From DASYLJ01 sp964432595 (GTDB lineage Bacteria > Desulfobacterota > Binatia > DP-6), in assembly GCA_964432595.1 (NCBI GenBank), contig CAYSOF010000026.1, positions 22,154 to 86,153 on the forward strand: DNA of 64,000 bases, in the 5' to 3' direction. Under the pieces are notes generated by a model. That model did no database searches. It was given only the letters and a program-made list of their open reading frames with translations, and was not told where the DNA came from. Shown here piece after piece: positions 33,956-53,974 of this stretch. The position numbers and the translations under genes are program-made. The stretch's first letter is position 1, and each line of letters starts with the position of its first letter.

Positions 33956-34599
33956 GCGCCCTCCCCGAGTCGCGCGACGACCTGCTCGAGGCCTTCGCGC
34001 GTGAACACGAGGTTCACGTGCCCGAGCACGTCGTACACGTTGAGGCCGACGGCCTGGATGACCTTGACGTGCGGCAGGTTGCGCGCGGCACGCGCGACCG
34101 CGTCGTCGGCGCCGCCGAGCACGATCAGCGCGCTGCCCTCGATGCCGAGGCCCTTCAGCGCTTCGACCATGCGCTTCGTCTTCGCTTCCTCGAGCTTGAT
34201 CGCGTCGACGACGACGAGCTTGCCCTCGGCGTGGCGCGCGGCCAGCGCCGAGCGGACGGCCGCCCGCCGCGCCGACTTGGGCAGCTTGTACGAGTAGTCG
34301 CGCGGCAGCGGCCCGAAGACGATGGCGCCGCCGGCCCAGATGGGCGAGCGGCTGCTGCCCGCGCGCGCGCGGCCGGTGCCCTTCTGCTTCCAGGGCTTCT
34401 TGCCGCCGCCGCTGACGAAGCCGCGGGTCTTCGTGGAGTGCGTGCCCGCTCGCCGCGACGCGAGCTGGCTCTTCACCATCTCGTGCAGCAGATGCGGGCG
34501 CACCGGCCCGGCGAGCACGGCGGAGGGGACCTGGAGGTCCGCCACCTTCGCGCGAGTCTGCGACACGACCTCGAGCGTCACGGTGCTCTCGTCGCTCAC
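33952..34599 (-). CDS. rplD: 50S ribosomal protein L4
   Basis: Tunnel-constriction protein and usual S10-operon repressor. It has 215 residues. The GTG start overlaps the rplC stop as GTGA. The extended loop KPWKQKGTGRARAGSSRSPIW is in place, with the C-terminal domain after it. Confidence 0.95.
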   Translation of the reverse strand: MSDESTVTLEVVSQTRAKVADLQVPSAVLAGPVRPHLLHEMVKSQLASRRAGTHSTKTRGFVSGGGKKPWKQKGTGRARAGSSRSPIWAGGAIVFGPLPRDYSYKLPKSARRAAVRSALAARHAEGKLVVVDAIKLEEAKTKRMVEALKGLGIEGSALIVLGGADDAVARAARNLPHVKVIQAVGLNVYDVLGHVNLVFTREGLEQVVARLGEGA

Positions 34600-35240
34600 T
34601 GTCGGACCGCTCCCTGATGCTTGTGGACGAACACCATCCCGTTGCGCGATCCCGGGACCGCCCCGCGGACCAGCAGGAGGTTCTCGTCGGCCCGCACCGC
34701 GACGACCTGGATGTGCGTCGTCGTCACGCGCTCGCCGCCCAATCGCCCCGACATGCGCTTCCCCTTGAAGACGCGCCCCGGGTACGAACGGTTGCCGATC
34801 GAGCCGCCGTGCCGGAAGTACTCGTGCGTACCGTGCGACGCCGGGAAGCCCGCGAACCCGTGGCGCTTGATCACGCCCGCGGTGCCGCGGCCCTTGCTGA
34901 TGCCGCTGATCTGCACCTTCTCGCCGGCGGCGAACACGTCGCCGACCTTGATCTCGGTGCCGACCGCGGGCAGCTCGCCGTCGAGACGGAACTCGCGCAG
35001 CACGCGAAACGCCTGGGTACCCGACTTCTTGAACTGGCCCTGCAGCGGCTTCGACAGCTTCTCGGCCTTGGTCGGCTCGAAGCCCACCTGCGCCGCGGAG
35101 TAGCCGTCACGCTCGGTCTGGCGCGTGGCGACCACGGTGCACGGTCCCGCCTGGATGACGGTGACCGGCACGAGGACGCCCTCGGCCGTGTAGACCTGCG
35201 TCATGCCGAGCTTCCGCCCGATGATGCCCGTCAACGCCAT
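34596..35240 (-). CDS. rplC: 50S ribosomal protein L3
   Basis: Assembly initiator near the peptidyl-transferase centre. It has 214 residues: GIIGRKLGMTQVY at the start, GRGTAGVIKRHGFAG, then the loop GSIGNRSYPGRVFKGKRMSG. Confidence 0.96.
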   Translation of the reverse strand: MALTGIIGRKLGMTQVYTAEGVLVPVTVIQAGPCTVVATRQTERDGYSAAQVGFEPTKAEKLSKPLQGQFKKSGTQAFRVLREFRLDGELPAVGTEIKVGDVFAAGEKVQISGISKGRGTAGVIKRHGFAGFPASHGTHEYFRHGGSIGNRSYPGRVFKGKRMSGRLGGERVTTTHIQVVAVRADENLLLVRGAVPGSRNGMVFVHKHQGAVRQ

Positions 35241-35244
35241 GATG

Positions 35245-35553
<309 letters not shown>

Positions 35554-35565
35554 CGCGGACGGGAC

Positions 35566-36756
<1,191 letters not shown>

Positions 36757-36800
36757 GGGAGCTACTCCTCCGTCGCTTCGTGAAGCCTGACCAGGGGTGC

Positions 36801-38903
<2,103 letters not shown>

Positions 38904-38927
38904 GGGGGATTCAGAACACGCGCATCA

Positions 38928-39398
38928 CTACCAACGGTAGTGCGCGAAGGCCTTGTTCGCCTCCGCCATGCGATGCGTGTCCTCCTTCTTCTTGATCGTG
39001 CCCCCGCGTCCGTTCGCGGCGTCGAGGATCTCGCCCGCGAGCTTCTGGACCATGGACTTCTCGGGCCGGGCGCGCGCGTTCTGCACGAGCCAGCGCATCG
39101 CGAGCGACACGCGGCGCGGCGGACGCACCTCGACCGGCACCTGATACGTGGCGCCGCCGACGCGACGCGAGCGCACTTCGACGATGGGCTTCGCGGCGTC
39201 GAGCGCTCGCTTGAACACGGCGAGCGAATCTTCCTTGGCGCGCTCACCGACGAGATCGAGCGCACCATAGAGCATGCGCTCGGCGGCACTCTTCTTCCCG
39301 TGGTGCATCATGTTCGACATGAACTTCGTCACCATCCGATCGTGGTACTTCGGATCGGGAAGGATGTCGCGGCGCTTTACTTCACCTTTACGTGGCAT
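38928..39398 (-). CDS. rpsG: 30S ribosomal protein S7
   Basis: Head assembly initiator and str-operon repressor. It has 156 residues: MPRKGEVKRRDILPDPKYHD, MHHGKKSAAERMLYGALD, MAEANKAFAHYRW at the end. Confidence 0.97.
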   Translation of the reverse strand: MPRKGEVKRRDILPDPKYHDRMVTKFMSNMMHHGKKSAAERMLYGALDLVGERAKEDSLAVFKRALDAAKPIVEVRSRRVGGATYQVPVEVRPPRRVSLAMRWLVQNARARPEKSMVQKLAGEILDAANGRGGTIKKKEDTHRMAEANKAFAHYRW

Positions 39399-39457
39399 GC
39401 GGCTGTCCCATCGGCCGTGACACGGGCGCGACGGAAAGCGTCACCCCGTGCCGGCCG

Positions 39458-39829
39458 TCACTTGGGCCGTTTGGCTCCGTACTTCGAGCGACCCTGACGA
39501 CGATCCTGCACGCCGATCGAGTCGAGCGTGCCGCGGATGATGTGGTACCGGACGCCGGGCAGGTCCTTCACACGGCCACCGCGAATGAGCACCACGGAGT
39601 GCTCCTGCAGGTTGTGACCGACGCCCGGGATGTACGCCGTGACCTCGATGCCGTTCGTGAGACGGACACGCGCCACCTTGCGGAGCGCGGAGTTCGGCTT
39701 CTTCGGCGTGGTGGTGTAGACGCGCGTGCACACACCACGCTTTTGCGGCGAGCTCTGCAGCGCGGGCGCCTTGCCCTTCGCACTCTGCTTCGCGCGTCCG
39801 TGCTTGATCAGCTGATTGATGGTCGGCAT
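39458..39829 (-). CDS. rpsL: 30S ribosomal protein S12
   Basis: Decoding-centre protein. It has 123 residues: PTINQLIKHGRAK at the start. The two lysines that change in streptomycin resistance are both present (in PKKPNSALRKVA and GGRVKDLPGVRYH), giving a wild-type, sensitive pattern. It begins the str genes, 89 bp after rpoC. Confidence 0.97.
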   Translation of the reverse strand: MPTINQLIKHGRAKQSAKGKAPALQSSPQKRGVCTRVYTTTPKKPNSALRKVARVRLTNGIEVTAYIPGVGHNLQEHSVVLIRGGRVKDLPGVRYHIIRGTLDSIGVQDRRQGRSKYGAKRPK

Positions 39830-39918
39830 CGAGCTTGGTCCGCCTGCTTACACGTCTGTCCGAGAAACGAAATTCACCCTTCTAGGGATGCGCGTCGCAC
39901 CTGTCAACCTTGTGACGG

Positions 39919-44073
<4,155 letters not shown>

Positions 44074-44104
44074 CGGGAAGAAACCTCCTGTCGGATGAAC
44101 GCGA

Positions 44105-48238
<4,134 letters not shown>

Positions 48239-48296
48239 CGGCACTCCTGAGATCTCCCTGCTGCCCTGTGGGCATGGTGGTGTGGATGTCGATCAC

Positions 48297-48683
48297 TTAC
48301 TTCAGCTCGACCGTCCCACCCGCCTCTTCGAGCTTCTTCTTGAGGGTCTCGGCCTCGGCCTTCGGAACGCCTTCCTTGACGGGCTTCGGCGCGCCGTCGA
48401 CGAGGTCCTTGGCCTCCTTGAGGCCCAGGCCGGTCAGCTCACGCACGACCTTGATCACCTGGATCTTCTTGTCGCCAGCCCCCGTCAGGACGACGGTGAA
48501 GTCTTCCTTCTCGGCCGCCGCCGCGGGTGCCGCACCGCCGCCGGCCGCCGGGCCGGCCGCGACCGCGACCGGAGCCGCCGCCGACACGCCGAGCTCGCTC
48601 TCGAGCTCCTTCACGAGCGTGGCCGCGTCCATCAGGCTCATGCTCTTCAAGAAATCCTTGACCTGCTCCCGAGTAACTTCCAT
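48297..48683 (-). CDS. rplL: 50S ribosomal protein L7/L12
   Basis: Stalk protein that recruits GTPase factors. It has 128 residues: N-terminal dimerisation helix, an Ala/Gly/Pro-rich hinge (about 35-57), and a C-terminal domain with KIQVIKVVRELTGLGLKEAK and GAPKPVKEGV. Confidence 0.97.
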   Translation of the reverse strand: MEVTREQVKDFLKSMSLMDAATLVKELESELGVSAAAPVAVAAGPAAGGGAAPAAAAEKEDFTVVLTGAGDKKIQVIKVVRELTGLGLKEAKDLVDGAPKPVKEGVPKAEAETLKKKLEEAGGTVELK

Positions 48684-48729
48684 TGCCTTGCCTCTCCTTA
48701 AACGCTGTTGCGCTGTTCTGCCGACGCGA

Positions 48730-49254
48730 CTACGCCGCGCCTTCCGATCGCTTCGCGATCGCGTCCACGAGCCGGGCGAGCCGGGCCCCCGGCTCGTTCA
48801 ACAGACGCACCAGCTGGGTGGCCGGTGCCTGCAGTAGGCCGAGCAGCTGCCCGAGGATGACCTCCTTGGGCGGCAGATCGGCGAGCGCCTTCACGTCGGC
48901 GGGCGGGATGACCTGCCCGTCGAGGAGCGCGCCTTTGATTTCGAGCTTCGGGAATTCCTCGGACAGCTTGATGGCGACCTTCGCCACCGCGACCGGATCC
49001 TTGAAGCCGATGAACAGGGCGAGCGGCCCCGTCAGCTTGTCGCCGAGCCCCGCATTGCGGCTGTCGGCGACCGCGCGACGCGCGAGCCGGTTCTTCGCCA
49101 CGCGGCACGTGCCGTCGGCGTCGCGGACGGCCTTCCGCACCTTGTTCATCTGGATGGCCGTCAGCCCGCGGTACTCGGCGAGCACCGCGACGCTGGCCTT
49201 GCCGAACTCGTCCTGGAGGAGCTCGACGCTCTCGACCTTCTCTGCCCGATTCAT
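48730..49254 (-). CDS. rplJ: 50S ribosomal protein L10
   Basis: Stalk base protein that anchors L7/L12 dimers. It has 174 residues: VAVLAEYRGLTAIQMNKVRK, KNRLARRAV. Only 10 bp separate it from rplA, so the structured L10 leader that represses rplJL in many bacteria cannot be present in that gap. Confidence 0.95.
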   Translation of the reverse strand: MNRAEKVESVELLQDEFGKASVAVLAEYRGLTAIQMNKVRKAVRDADGTCRVAKNRLARRAVADSRNAGLGDKLTGPLALFIGFKDPVAVAKVAIKLSEEFPKLEIKGALLDGQVIPPADVKALADLPPKEVILGQLLGLLQAPATQLVRLLNEPGARLARLVDAIAKRSEGAA

Positions 49255-49264
49255 CCTGTGATCC

Positions 49265-49975
49265 TCACGCCGCCGCGCCGCGTGCCGAGAGCGGGTCGAC
49301 GAGCACCGACGGCCCCATGGTGCAGGCGACGGCGACGGTCTGTACGTAGTTGCCCTTCGCCGCGGCCGGCTTCGCGCGCAGCAGGCTCGCGAGCAGCGCT
49401 TGCGCGTTCTCGTGCAGACGCTCGGGGCCGAAGCTGCGCTTGCCGATCGACACGTGGACGATGCCGGCCTTGTCGACGCGGAACTCGACCTTGCCGGCCT
49501 TCACGTCGCGCACCGCCTTGCCGACGTCGAACGTGACCGTGCCGACCTTCGGGTTCGGCATCAGGCCGCGCGGACCGAGCACCTTACCGAGGCGGCCGAC
49601 CTGCCCCATCATGTCGGGCGTCGCGATGGCCGTGTCGAACTCGAGCCACTGCTCGTCCTGGATCTTCTTGACGAGGTCCTCGCCGCCGACGTGGTCGGCG
49701 CCGGCGTCCTGCGCCTCCTTCGCCTTCTCGCCCTTGGCGAACACGAGGACGCGCACGCTCTTGCCGGTGCCGTGCGGCAGCACGACGGTGCCGCGCACGT
49801 TCTGATCGGCCTGACGCGGGTCGACGCCGAGCCGCACGGCGACCTCGACGGACTCGTCGAACTTCGCCTCGCCGCCGGCGCCGAGGAGCGTCTTCAGCGC
49901 CTCGTCCATGGGGAAACGGCGGGTGCGGTCGATCTTCTCCGCCGCCGCCCGGTATCGCTTGCTCGCCTTGGCCAT
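49265..49975 (-). CDS. rplA: 50S ribosomal protein L1
   Basis: L1-stalk protein and usual L11-operon repressor. It has 236 residues: FDESVEVAVRLGVDPRQADQ, GTVVLPHGTGK, GPRGLMPNPKVGTVT. Confidence 0.97.
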   Translation of the reverse strand: MAKASKRYRAAAEKIDRTRRFPMDEALKTLLGAGGEAKFDESVEVAVRLGVDPRQADQNVRGTVVLPHGTGKSVRVLVFAKGEKAKEAQDAGADHVGGEDLVKKIQDEQWLEFDTAIATPDMMGQVGRLGKVLGPRGLMPNPKVGTVTFDVGKAVRDVKAGKVEFRVDKAGIVHVSIGKRSFGPERLHENAQALLASLLRAKPAAAKGNYVQTVAVACTMGPSVLVDPLSARGAAA

Positions 49976-49978
49976 GTG

Positions 49979-50401
49979 TCAGACCACCTCTAGTCCGAGG
50001 CTGCGCGCGGTGCCCTCGACCGTCTTCACCGCGGCCGCAACGTCGGCGGCGGTGAGATCGGGCATCTTGAGCTTCGCGATCTCCTCGACCTGCTGGCGGG
50101 TCACCTTGCCCACCTTCGTCTTGCCCGGCTCCTTCGAGCCCTTCTCCAGACCCGCGGCGCGCTTCAGCAGCACCGAGGCCGGGGGCGTCTTCGTGATGAA
50201 CGTGAAGGAGCGATCGGCGTAGACGGTGATGACGACCGGGATGATGAGCCCGGCCTGCGCCTGCGTCTGCGCGTTGAACGCCTTGCAGAACTCCATGATG
50301 TTGACGCCGCGCTGGCCGAGCGCCGGGCCCACGGGGGGGCTCGGGTTGGCCGCGCCGGCGGGGATCTGCAGCTTGATCTCTGCGACTACCTTCTTCGCCA
50401 T
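49979..50401 (-). CDS. rplK: 50S ribosomal protein L11
   Basis: GTPase-centre protein needed for stringent sensing by RelA. It has 140 residues. The N-terminal Pro-rich segment (GAANPSPPVGPALGQRGVNI) and the rRNA-binding C-terminal domain are complete. Confidence 0.97.
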   Translation of the reverse strand: MAKKVVAEIKLQIPAGAANPSPPVGPALGQRGVNIMEFCKAFNAQTQAQAGLIIPVVITVYADRSFTFITKTPPASVLLKRAAGLEKGSKEPGKTKVGKVTRQQVEEIAKLKMPDLTAADVAAAVKTVEGTARSLGLEVV

Positions 50402-50407
50402 GACCGC

Positions 50408-50959
50408 TTACGCTTTCTCCACCTGGACGAAGTCGAGCTCGACCGGGGTGGCGCGGCCGAAGATGCTGATCAGCACGCGCAGCTTGCCCTTGTCGGGCTT
50501 CACCTCTTCAACGACGCCGTTGAAGTCCTGGAACGGACCGTCGATGACCTTGACGTTCTCGCCCTGCTCGAAGAGCACCTTCGGCTTGGGCTTCACCGCA
50601 CCCTCTTCCATCTGGTGCGTGATCTCGCGGACCTCGGCCTCCGAGATGGGCGGGATCGACTCGGGATCCGTGGCTCCGCCGATGAACCCGGTGACCTTGG
50701 GCGTCGACTTGACGATGTGCCACGTCTCGTTGCTGAGGCGCATGTTCACCAGGATGTAGCCGGGGAAGAACTTGCGCGACGACGTCTTCTTCTTGCCCTT
50801 GACGAGCTCGACGACCTTCTCGGACGGCACGAGGATCTCGCCGAAGAGGTCGGGGTTGCCGAGGTTGCGGATGCGCTCCTCGAGCGACTGCTTCACCTTG
50901 TGCTCGTAGCCAGAGTACGTGTGGACCACGTACCACTGGCGGTCGGACGCGACGGCCAT
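50408..50959 (-). CDS. nusG: Transcription elongation factor NusG
   Basis: Links RNA polymerase to Rho or to the ribosome. It has 183 residues. The NGN domain starts WYVVHTYSGYEHKVKQSLEE. The C-terminal KOW domain has GENVKVIDGPFQDFNGVVEE. It begins one base inside the secE stop (TGATG). Confidence 0.97.
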   Translation of the reverse strand: MAVASDRQWYVVHTYSGYEHKVKQSLEERIRNLGNPDLFGEILVPSEKVVELVKGKKKTSSRKFFPGYILVNMRLSNETWHIVKSTPKVTGFIGGATDPESIPPISEAEVREITHQMEEGAVKPKPKVLFEQGENVKVIDGPFQDFNGVVEEVKPDKGKLRVLISIFGRATPVELDFVQVEKA

Positions 50960-51171
50960 CAGCCAAGGACCCTCGAGATGATGAGAGAGACGACGAAGTC
51001 GACCAGCCCGAGGTACAGCGCGACGACACCGACGCCGACGATCACGGCGATCGTCGCCGCGCGGGTCTCCTCACGCGAGGGCCAGTGGACCTTCTTGAGC
51101 TCCGCCCAGCACTCTTCGAGAAACTCCCGGGAGCGCGAGACGGGGTTCTTCAGTATGTCGGGTGTGTTCAT
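50959..51171 (-). CDS. secE: Protein translocase subunit SecE
   Basis: Small clamp subunit of the Sec channel. It has 70 residues from ATG 51171. It has the conserved cytosolic helix motif ELKKVHWPSREET and one membrane helix after it, the short single-span form. A longer frame upstream runs through the tRNA-Trp and is not credible. Confidence 0.94.
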   Translation of the reverse strand: MNTPDILKNPVSRSREFLEECWAELKKVHWPSREETRAATIAVIVGVGVVALYLGLVDFVVSLIISRVLG

Positions 51172-51186
51172 AGGGTTCAGCGGGGA

Positions 51187-51260
51187 CGGGTCAGGCAGGA
51201 TTCGAACCTGCAACCCCCGGATTTGGAGTCCGGTGCTCTAGCCGTTAGAGCTACTGACCC
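51187..51260 (-). tRNA. tRNA-Trp (CCA)
   Basis: A full cloverleaf on the minus strand: acceptor GGGTCAG pairs with CTGACCC, the anticodon loop CTCCAAA gives CCA, and the T-loop is TTCGAAT. It sits between rpmG and secE, the usual place. Confidence 0.95.
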
Positions 51261-51279
51261 CCGGAGCCGGGGCAACGGC

Positions 51280-51432
51280 TCAGACCTTGCCCTCCTTGTG
51301 CAGCGTGTGACTGCGACACGACGCGCAGAACTTCTTGAAGCCGAGCTTCTCGGTCGTCTTCTTCTTGTTCTTGGTCGTGGTGTAGTTCTTGCGCTTGCAG
51401 CCCTCGCACACCAGTGAGATCAGATCACGCAT
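51280..51432 (-). CDS. rpmG: 50S ribosomal protein L33
   Basis: A 50-residue protein read from the minus strand (MRDLISLVCEGCKRKNYTTT, then KKFCASCRSHTLHKE). It keeps both CxxC pairs (Cys9, Cys12, Cys36, Cys39), so it is the zinc-binding form. It lies between tRNA-Thr(GGT) and tRNA-Trp, where many bacteria carry a second tuf. Confidence 0.95.
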   Translation of the reverse strand: MRDLISLVCEGCKRKNYTTTKNKKKTTEKLGFKKFCASCRSHTLHKEGKV

Positions 51433-51483
51433 CGTAAGAGCCCCTCTGCCGGCACCCTAGTCTCGTTGCTTCGTTTCCCGGCG

Positions 51484-51556
<73 letters not shown>

Positions 51557-51569
51557 ACATGTCGTCACG

Positions 51570-51642
51570 AGCGGGAGACGGGAATCGAACCCGCGACCCC
51601 GAGCTTGGAAGGCTCGTGCTCTGCCAACTGAGCTACTCCCGC
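51570..51642 (-). tRNA. tRNA-Gly (TCC)
   Basis: Minus-strand cloverleaf with acceptor GCGGGAG/CTCCCGC, anticodon stem CGAGC/GCTCG and loop CTTCCAA (anticodon TCC). Confidence 0.95.
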
Positions 51643-51656
51643 GTCTCATGGAATTA

Positions 51657-51739
<83 letters not shown>

Positions 51740-51768
51740 AGATACCGTGGTCAACGAGTCACGCATGG

Positions 51769-51841
51769 AGCCGATGGTCGGAGTCGAACCGACGACCTGC
51801 TGATTACAAGTCAGCTGCTCTACCTCCTGAGCTACATCGGC
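51769..51841 (-). tRNA. tRNA-Thr (TGT)
   Basis: Minus-strand cloverleaf with acceptor GCCGATG/CATCGGC, anticodon stem GCTGA/TCAGC and loop CTTGTAA (anticodon TGT). First gene of the tRNA cluster; the promoter candidate is about 120 bp upstream. Confidence 0.95.
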
Positions 51842-51960
51842 GGGTCGCATCACGCTGCCGTGAATGCGCCACAGTTTTGATGAGTTGTGAATGTGAAACC
51901 CTCCCGCTCCGAACGCCGGAGCGGCGAAGGCAGGTATCCCCGGACGCGGCGAAGCGCCGA

Positions 51961-51989
51961 GTGATAACACCCGACCTATTGACTGTCAA
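51961..51989 (-). promoter_or_regulatory. Strong sigma-70-type promoter for the tRNA/ribosomal supercluster
   Basis: On the minus strand a perfect TTGACA (51989-51984) is followed after exactly 17 bp by TATCAC (51966-51961). A GC-rich discriminator (TCGGCGC) follows, as in stable-RNA promoters under stringent control. The stretch 51842-51960 holds the expected leader with a small GC hairpin and no gene. Confidence 0.7.
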
Positions 51990-52012
51990 CAAAACGACGC
52001 CCCTCCGCGCCG

Positions 52013-52753
52013 TTATGGCGACGTTGCGCGGCGCAGCACGTCGAAGAGCGCGACGGCCGTCGCGACCGAGACGTTCAGCGACTCGACACCGGGCGCCATC
52101 GGGATCGCGACTTCGAAGTCACAGGTCCGCCGGACGAGGCTGCGGAGGCCGTCGCCCTCCCCGCCGACGACGAGCGCCGGACGGCTCGGGACGTCCAGCG
52201 CGAAGACCGGCGTCGGCGCGTCGGCCGTGAGCCCGATCATCCAGAATCCCGCCTGCTTGAGGGCCTCCATCGCGCGCACCAGGTTCGGGACCCGCGCGAT
52301 CCGGAGACCGAATACGTTGCCGGCCGACGCCACCGCGACGACGGGCGTGATGCCGACGCTACGGTCCTTCGGAAGGACGACCCCACCGACGCCGGCGGCG
52401 CGCGCCGTCCGCAGGATCGCCCCGAGGTTGCGCGGGTCCTGGACGCCGTCGAGCACGAGTGCCGAGCGGCACGCCGGATCGGCGATCTCCTCGAGCTCGG
52501 AATACCGGAACGGCGGCGTCAGGGCGACGACGCCCTGGTGCGCGGACGTCCCCGCCGTCCGATCGAGCTCCTGGCGGTCGACCTCCGCGACCGCGATGCC
52601 GCGACGCCGTGCCGCGGCGCCGACCTCGTCGGCGCGACTGCCGCGCGCGACCAGCAGGCGCTGCACCGGGCCGCCGCTGCGCAGGAGTCCGAGCACCGCG
52701 TTCGCGCCGTACAGCGTCAGCGGACCGCCGTCGGTTGTCCGGTTCCTGGTCAT
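52013..52753 (-). CDS. rlmB: TrmH/SpoU-family rRNA 2'-O-methyltransferase (RlmB-like)
   Basis: SPOUT methyltransferase, probably methylating a guanosine ribose in 23S rRNA. It has 246 residues. An N-terminal substrate-binding domain (YGANAVLGLLRSGGPVQRLL) is followed by the knotted domain with motif 1 VQDPRNLGAILRTA, motif 2 GGEGDGLR and motif 3 IPMAPGVESLNVSVA. Its start codon lies only 33 bp from the divergent lptF start. Other TrmH-type targets are possible. Confidence 0.88.
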   Translation of the reverse strand: MTRNRTTDGGPLTLYGANAVLGLLRSGGPVQRLLVARGSRADEVGAAARRRGIAVAEVDRQELDRTAGTSAHQGVVALTPPFRYSELEEIADPACRSALVLDGVQDPRNLGAILRTARAAGVGGVVLPKDRSVGITPVVAVASAGNVFGLRIARVPNLVRAMEALKQAGFWMIGLTADAPTPVFALDVPSRPALVVGGEGDGLRSLVRRTCDFEVAIPMAPGVESLNVSVATAVALFDVLRRATSP

Positions 52754-52786
52754 CCGCTAGAACGCCCTCGTAACTCGCCTTCCCCC

Positions 52787-53974
52787 ATGGGGAAAATTCT
52801 CCATCGGTACATATTCCGCGAAATCCTCACCCCGTTCCTGCTCGGGCTCGCGATCTTCACGTTCGTTCTGTTGATCGCACGACTGCTCAAGCTGATCGAG
52901 CTGGTGGTGAGTCGCGGTCTGCCTCCGCTGGAGATCCTCCAGCTCCTCGCCTACCTGCTGCCGGCGTTCCTCGAGGTCACCGTCCCCATGGCCATGCTGC
53001 TGGCCATCCTCGTCGCCTTCGGCCGCCTGTCGGCCGACGCCGAGATCGTGGCGCTCCGCAGCTCCGGCCTGAGCCTCTACCAGCTGATTCCACCGGTCGC
53101 CACGTTCGTCGCCCTCATCACCGCCGTCACCGCGTTTCTGTCGATGGACGCCCGGCCCTGGGGCAACCGCAACCTCCGCTTCGCGCTCTTCGACATGGCC
53201 CGCTCCCGCGCGAGCGCCGGCCTCAAGCCGCAGGTCTTCAACGACGAGTTCCCGGGCCTCGTGATCTACGCCGAGCAGATCGACAGCAAACGCGACCTGC
53301 TCGTCCACGTCCTCATCTCCGACGAGCGCGATCCGAGCCAGCGCAGCACGATCTTCGCGCGCGAGGGCGCGATGGTGTCCGACAGCGACGCGCAGAGCAT
53401 CACGCTGCGGCTGATCGACGGCGCCATCCACACGGCGGATGCCGACGGCCGCGCCGACTACCAGACCGAGTTCGAGACCTACGACGTCAACCTCGACCTG
53501 CGCGAGGCGCTGGCCGGGCTGCGCGAGGAAGAGGATCGGCCGAAGGAGATGAGCCTCGGCGCCCTGACGGCGGCCATCGAGACGAAGCGGGCCGAGGGCC
53601 GGCCGTACACCGCCGATCTGGTCGAGTGGCACCGGAAGTTCGCCATCCCGTTCGCGTGCATCGTCTTCGGGCTGGTCGGCGTCCCGCTCGGCATCGAGCC
53701 GTCGCGTGCCGTCAAGTCGCGCGGCTTCGCGGTGAGCCTCGTCGTGATCTTCGCGTACTACGTGCTGCTGTCCGCGGGCCAGGCGCTCGCCGAGCAGGGC
53801 ACGGTTCCACCGGTGCTCGGCCTGTGGCTGCCGAACCTGCTCCTGGGTGCGCTCGGCGTATGGCTGCTGCGGCGCGCGGGGCGCGAGCAGTCGCTCTTCG
53901 GCACGTGGATCGCGGACGCCGCCGACGCCGTGCGCGCCCATCTCCCGCGCCGGCTCGGGTGGGGACGGACGTGA
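52787..53974 (+). CDS. lptF: LPS export ABC permease LptF
   Basis: Inner-membrane permease that, with LptG and the ATPase LptB, extracts lipopolysaccharide for transport to LptD. It has 395 residues. Three N-terminal membrane helices (first YIFREILTPFLLGLAIFTFV), a periplasmic beta-jellyroll (about 130-265) and three C-terminal helices make the LptF/LptG fold. The conserved HRKFAIPFACIVFGLVGVPLG lies at the second half start. The ATG at 52787 gives the typical MGKILHRYIFRE. It overlaps lptG as GTGA. Confidence 0.93.
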   Translation: MGKILHRYIFREILTPFLLGLAIFTFVLLIARLLKLIELVVSRGLPPLEILQLLAYLLPAFLEVTVPMAMLLAILVAFGRLSADAEIVALRSSGLSLYQLIPPVATFVALITAVTAFLSMDARPWGNRNLRFALFDMARSRASAGLKPQVFNDEFPGLVIYAEQIDSKRDLLVHVLISDERDPSQRSTIFAREGAMVSDSDAQSITLRLIDGAIHTADADGRADYQTEFETYDVNLDLREALAGLREEEDRPKEMSLGALTAAIETKRAEGRPYTADLVEWHRKFAIPFACIVFGLVGVPLGIEPSRAVKSRGFAVSLVVIFAYYVLLSAGQALAEQGTVPPVLGLWLPNLLLGALGVWLLRRAGREQSLFGTWIADAADAVRAHLPRRLGWGRT

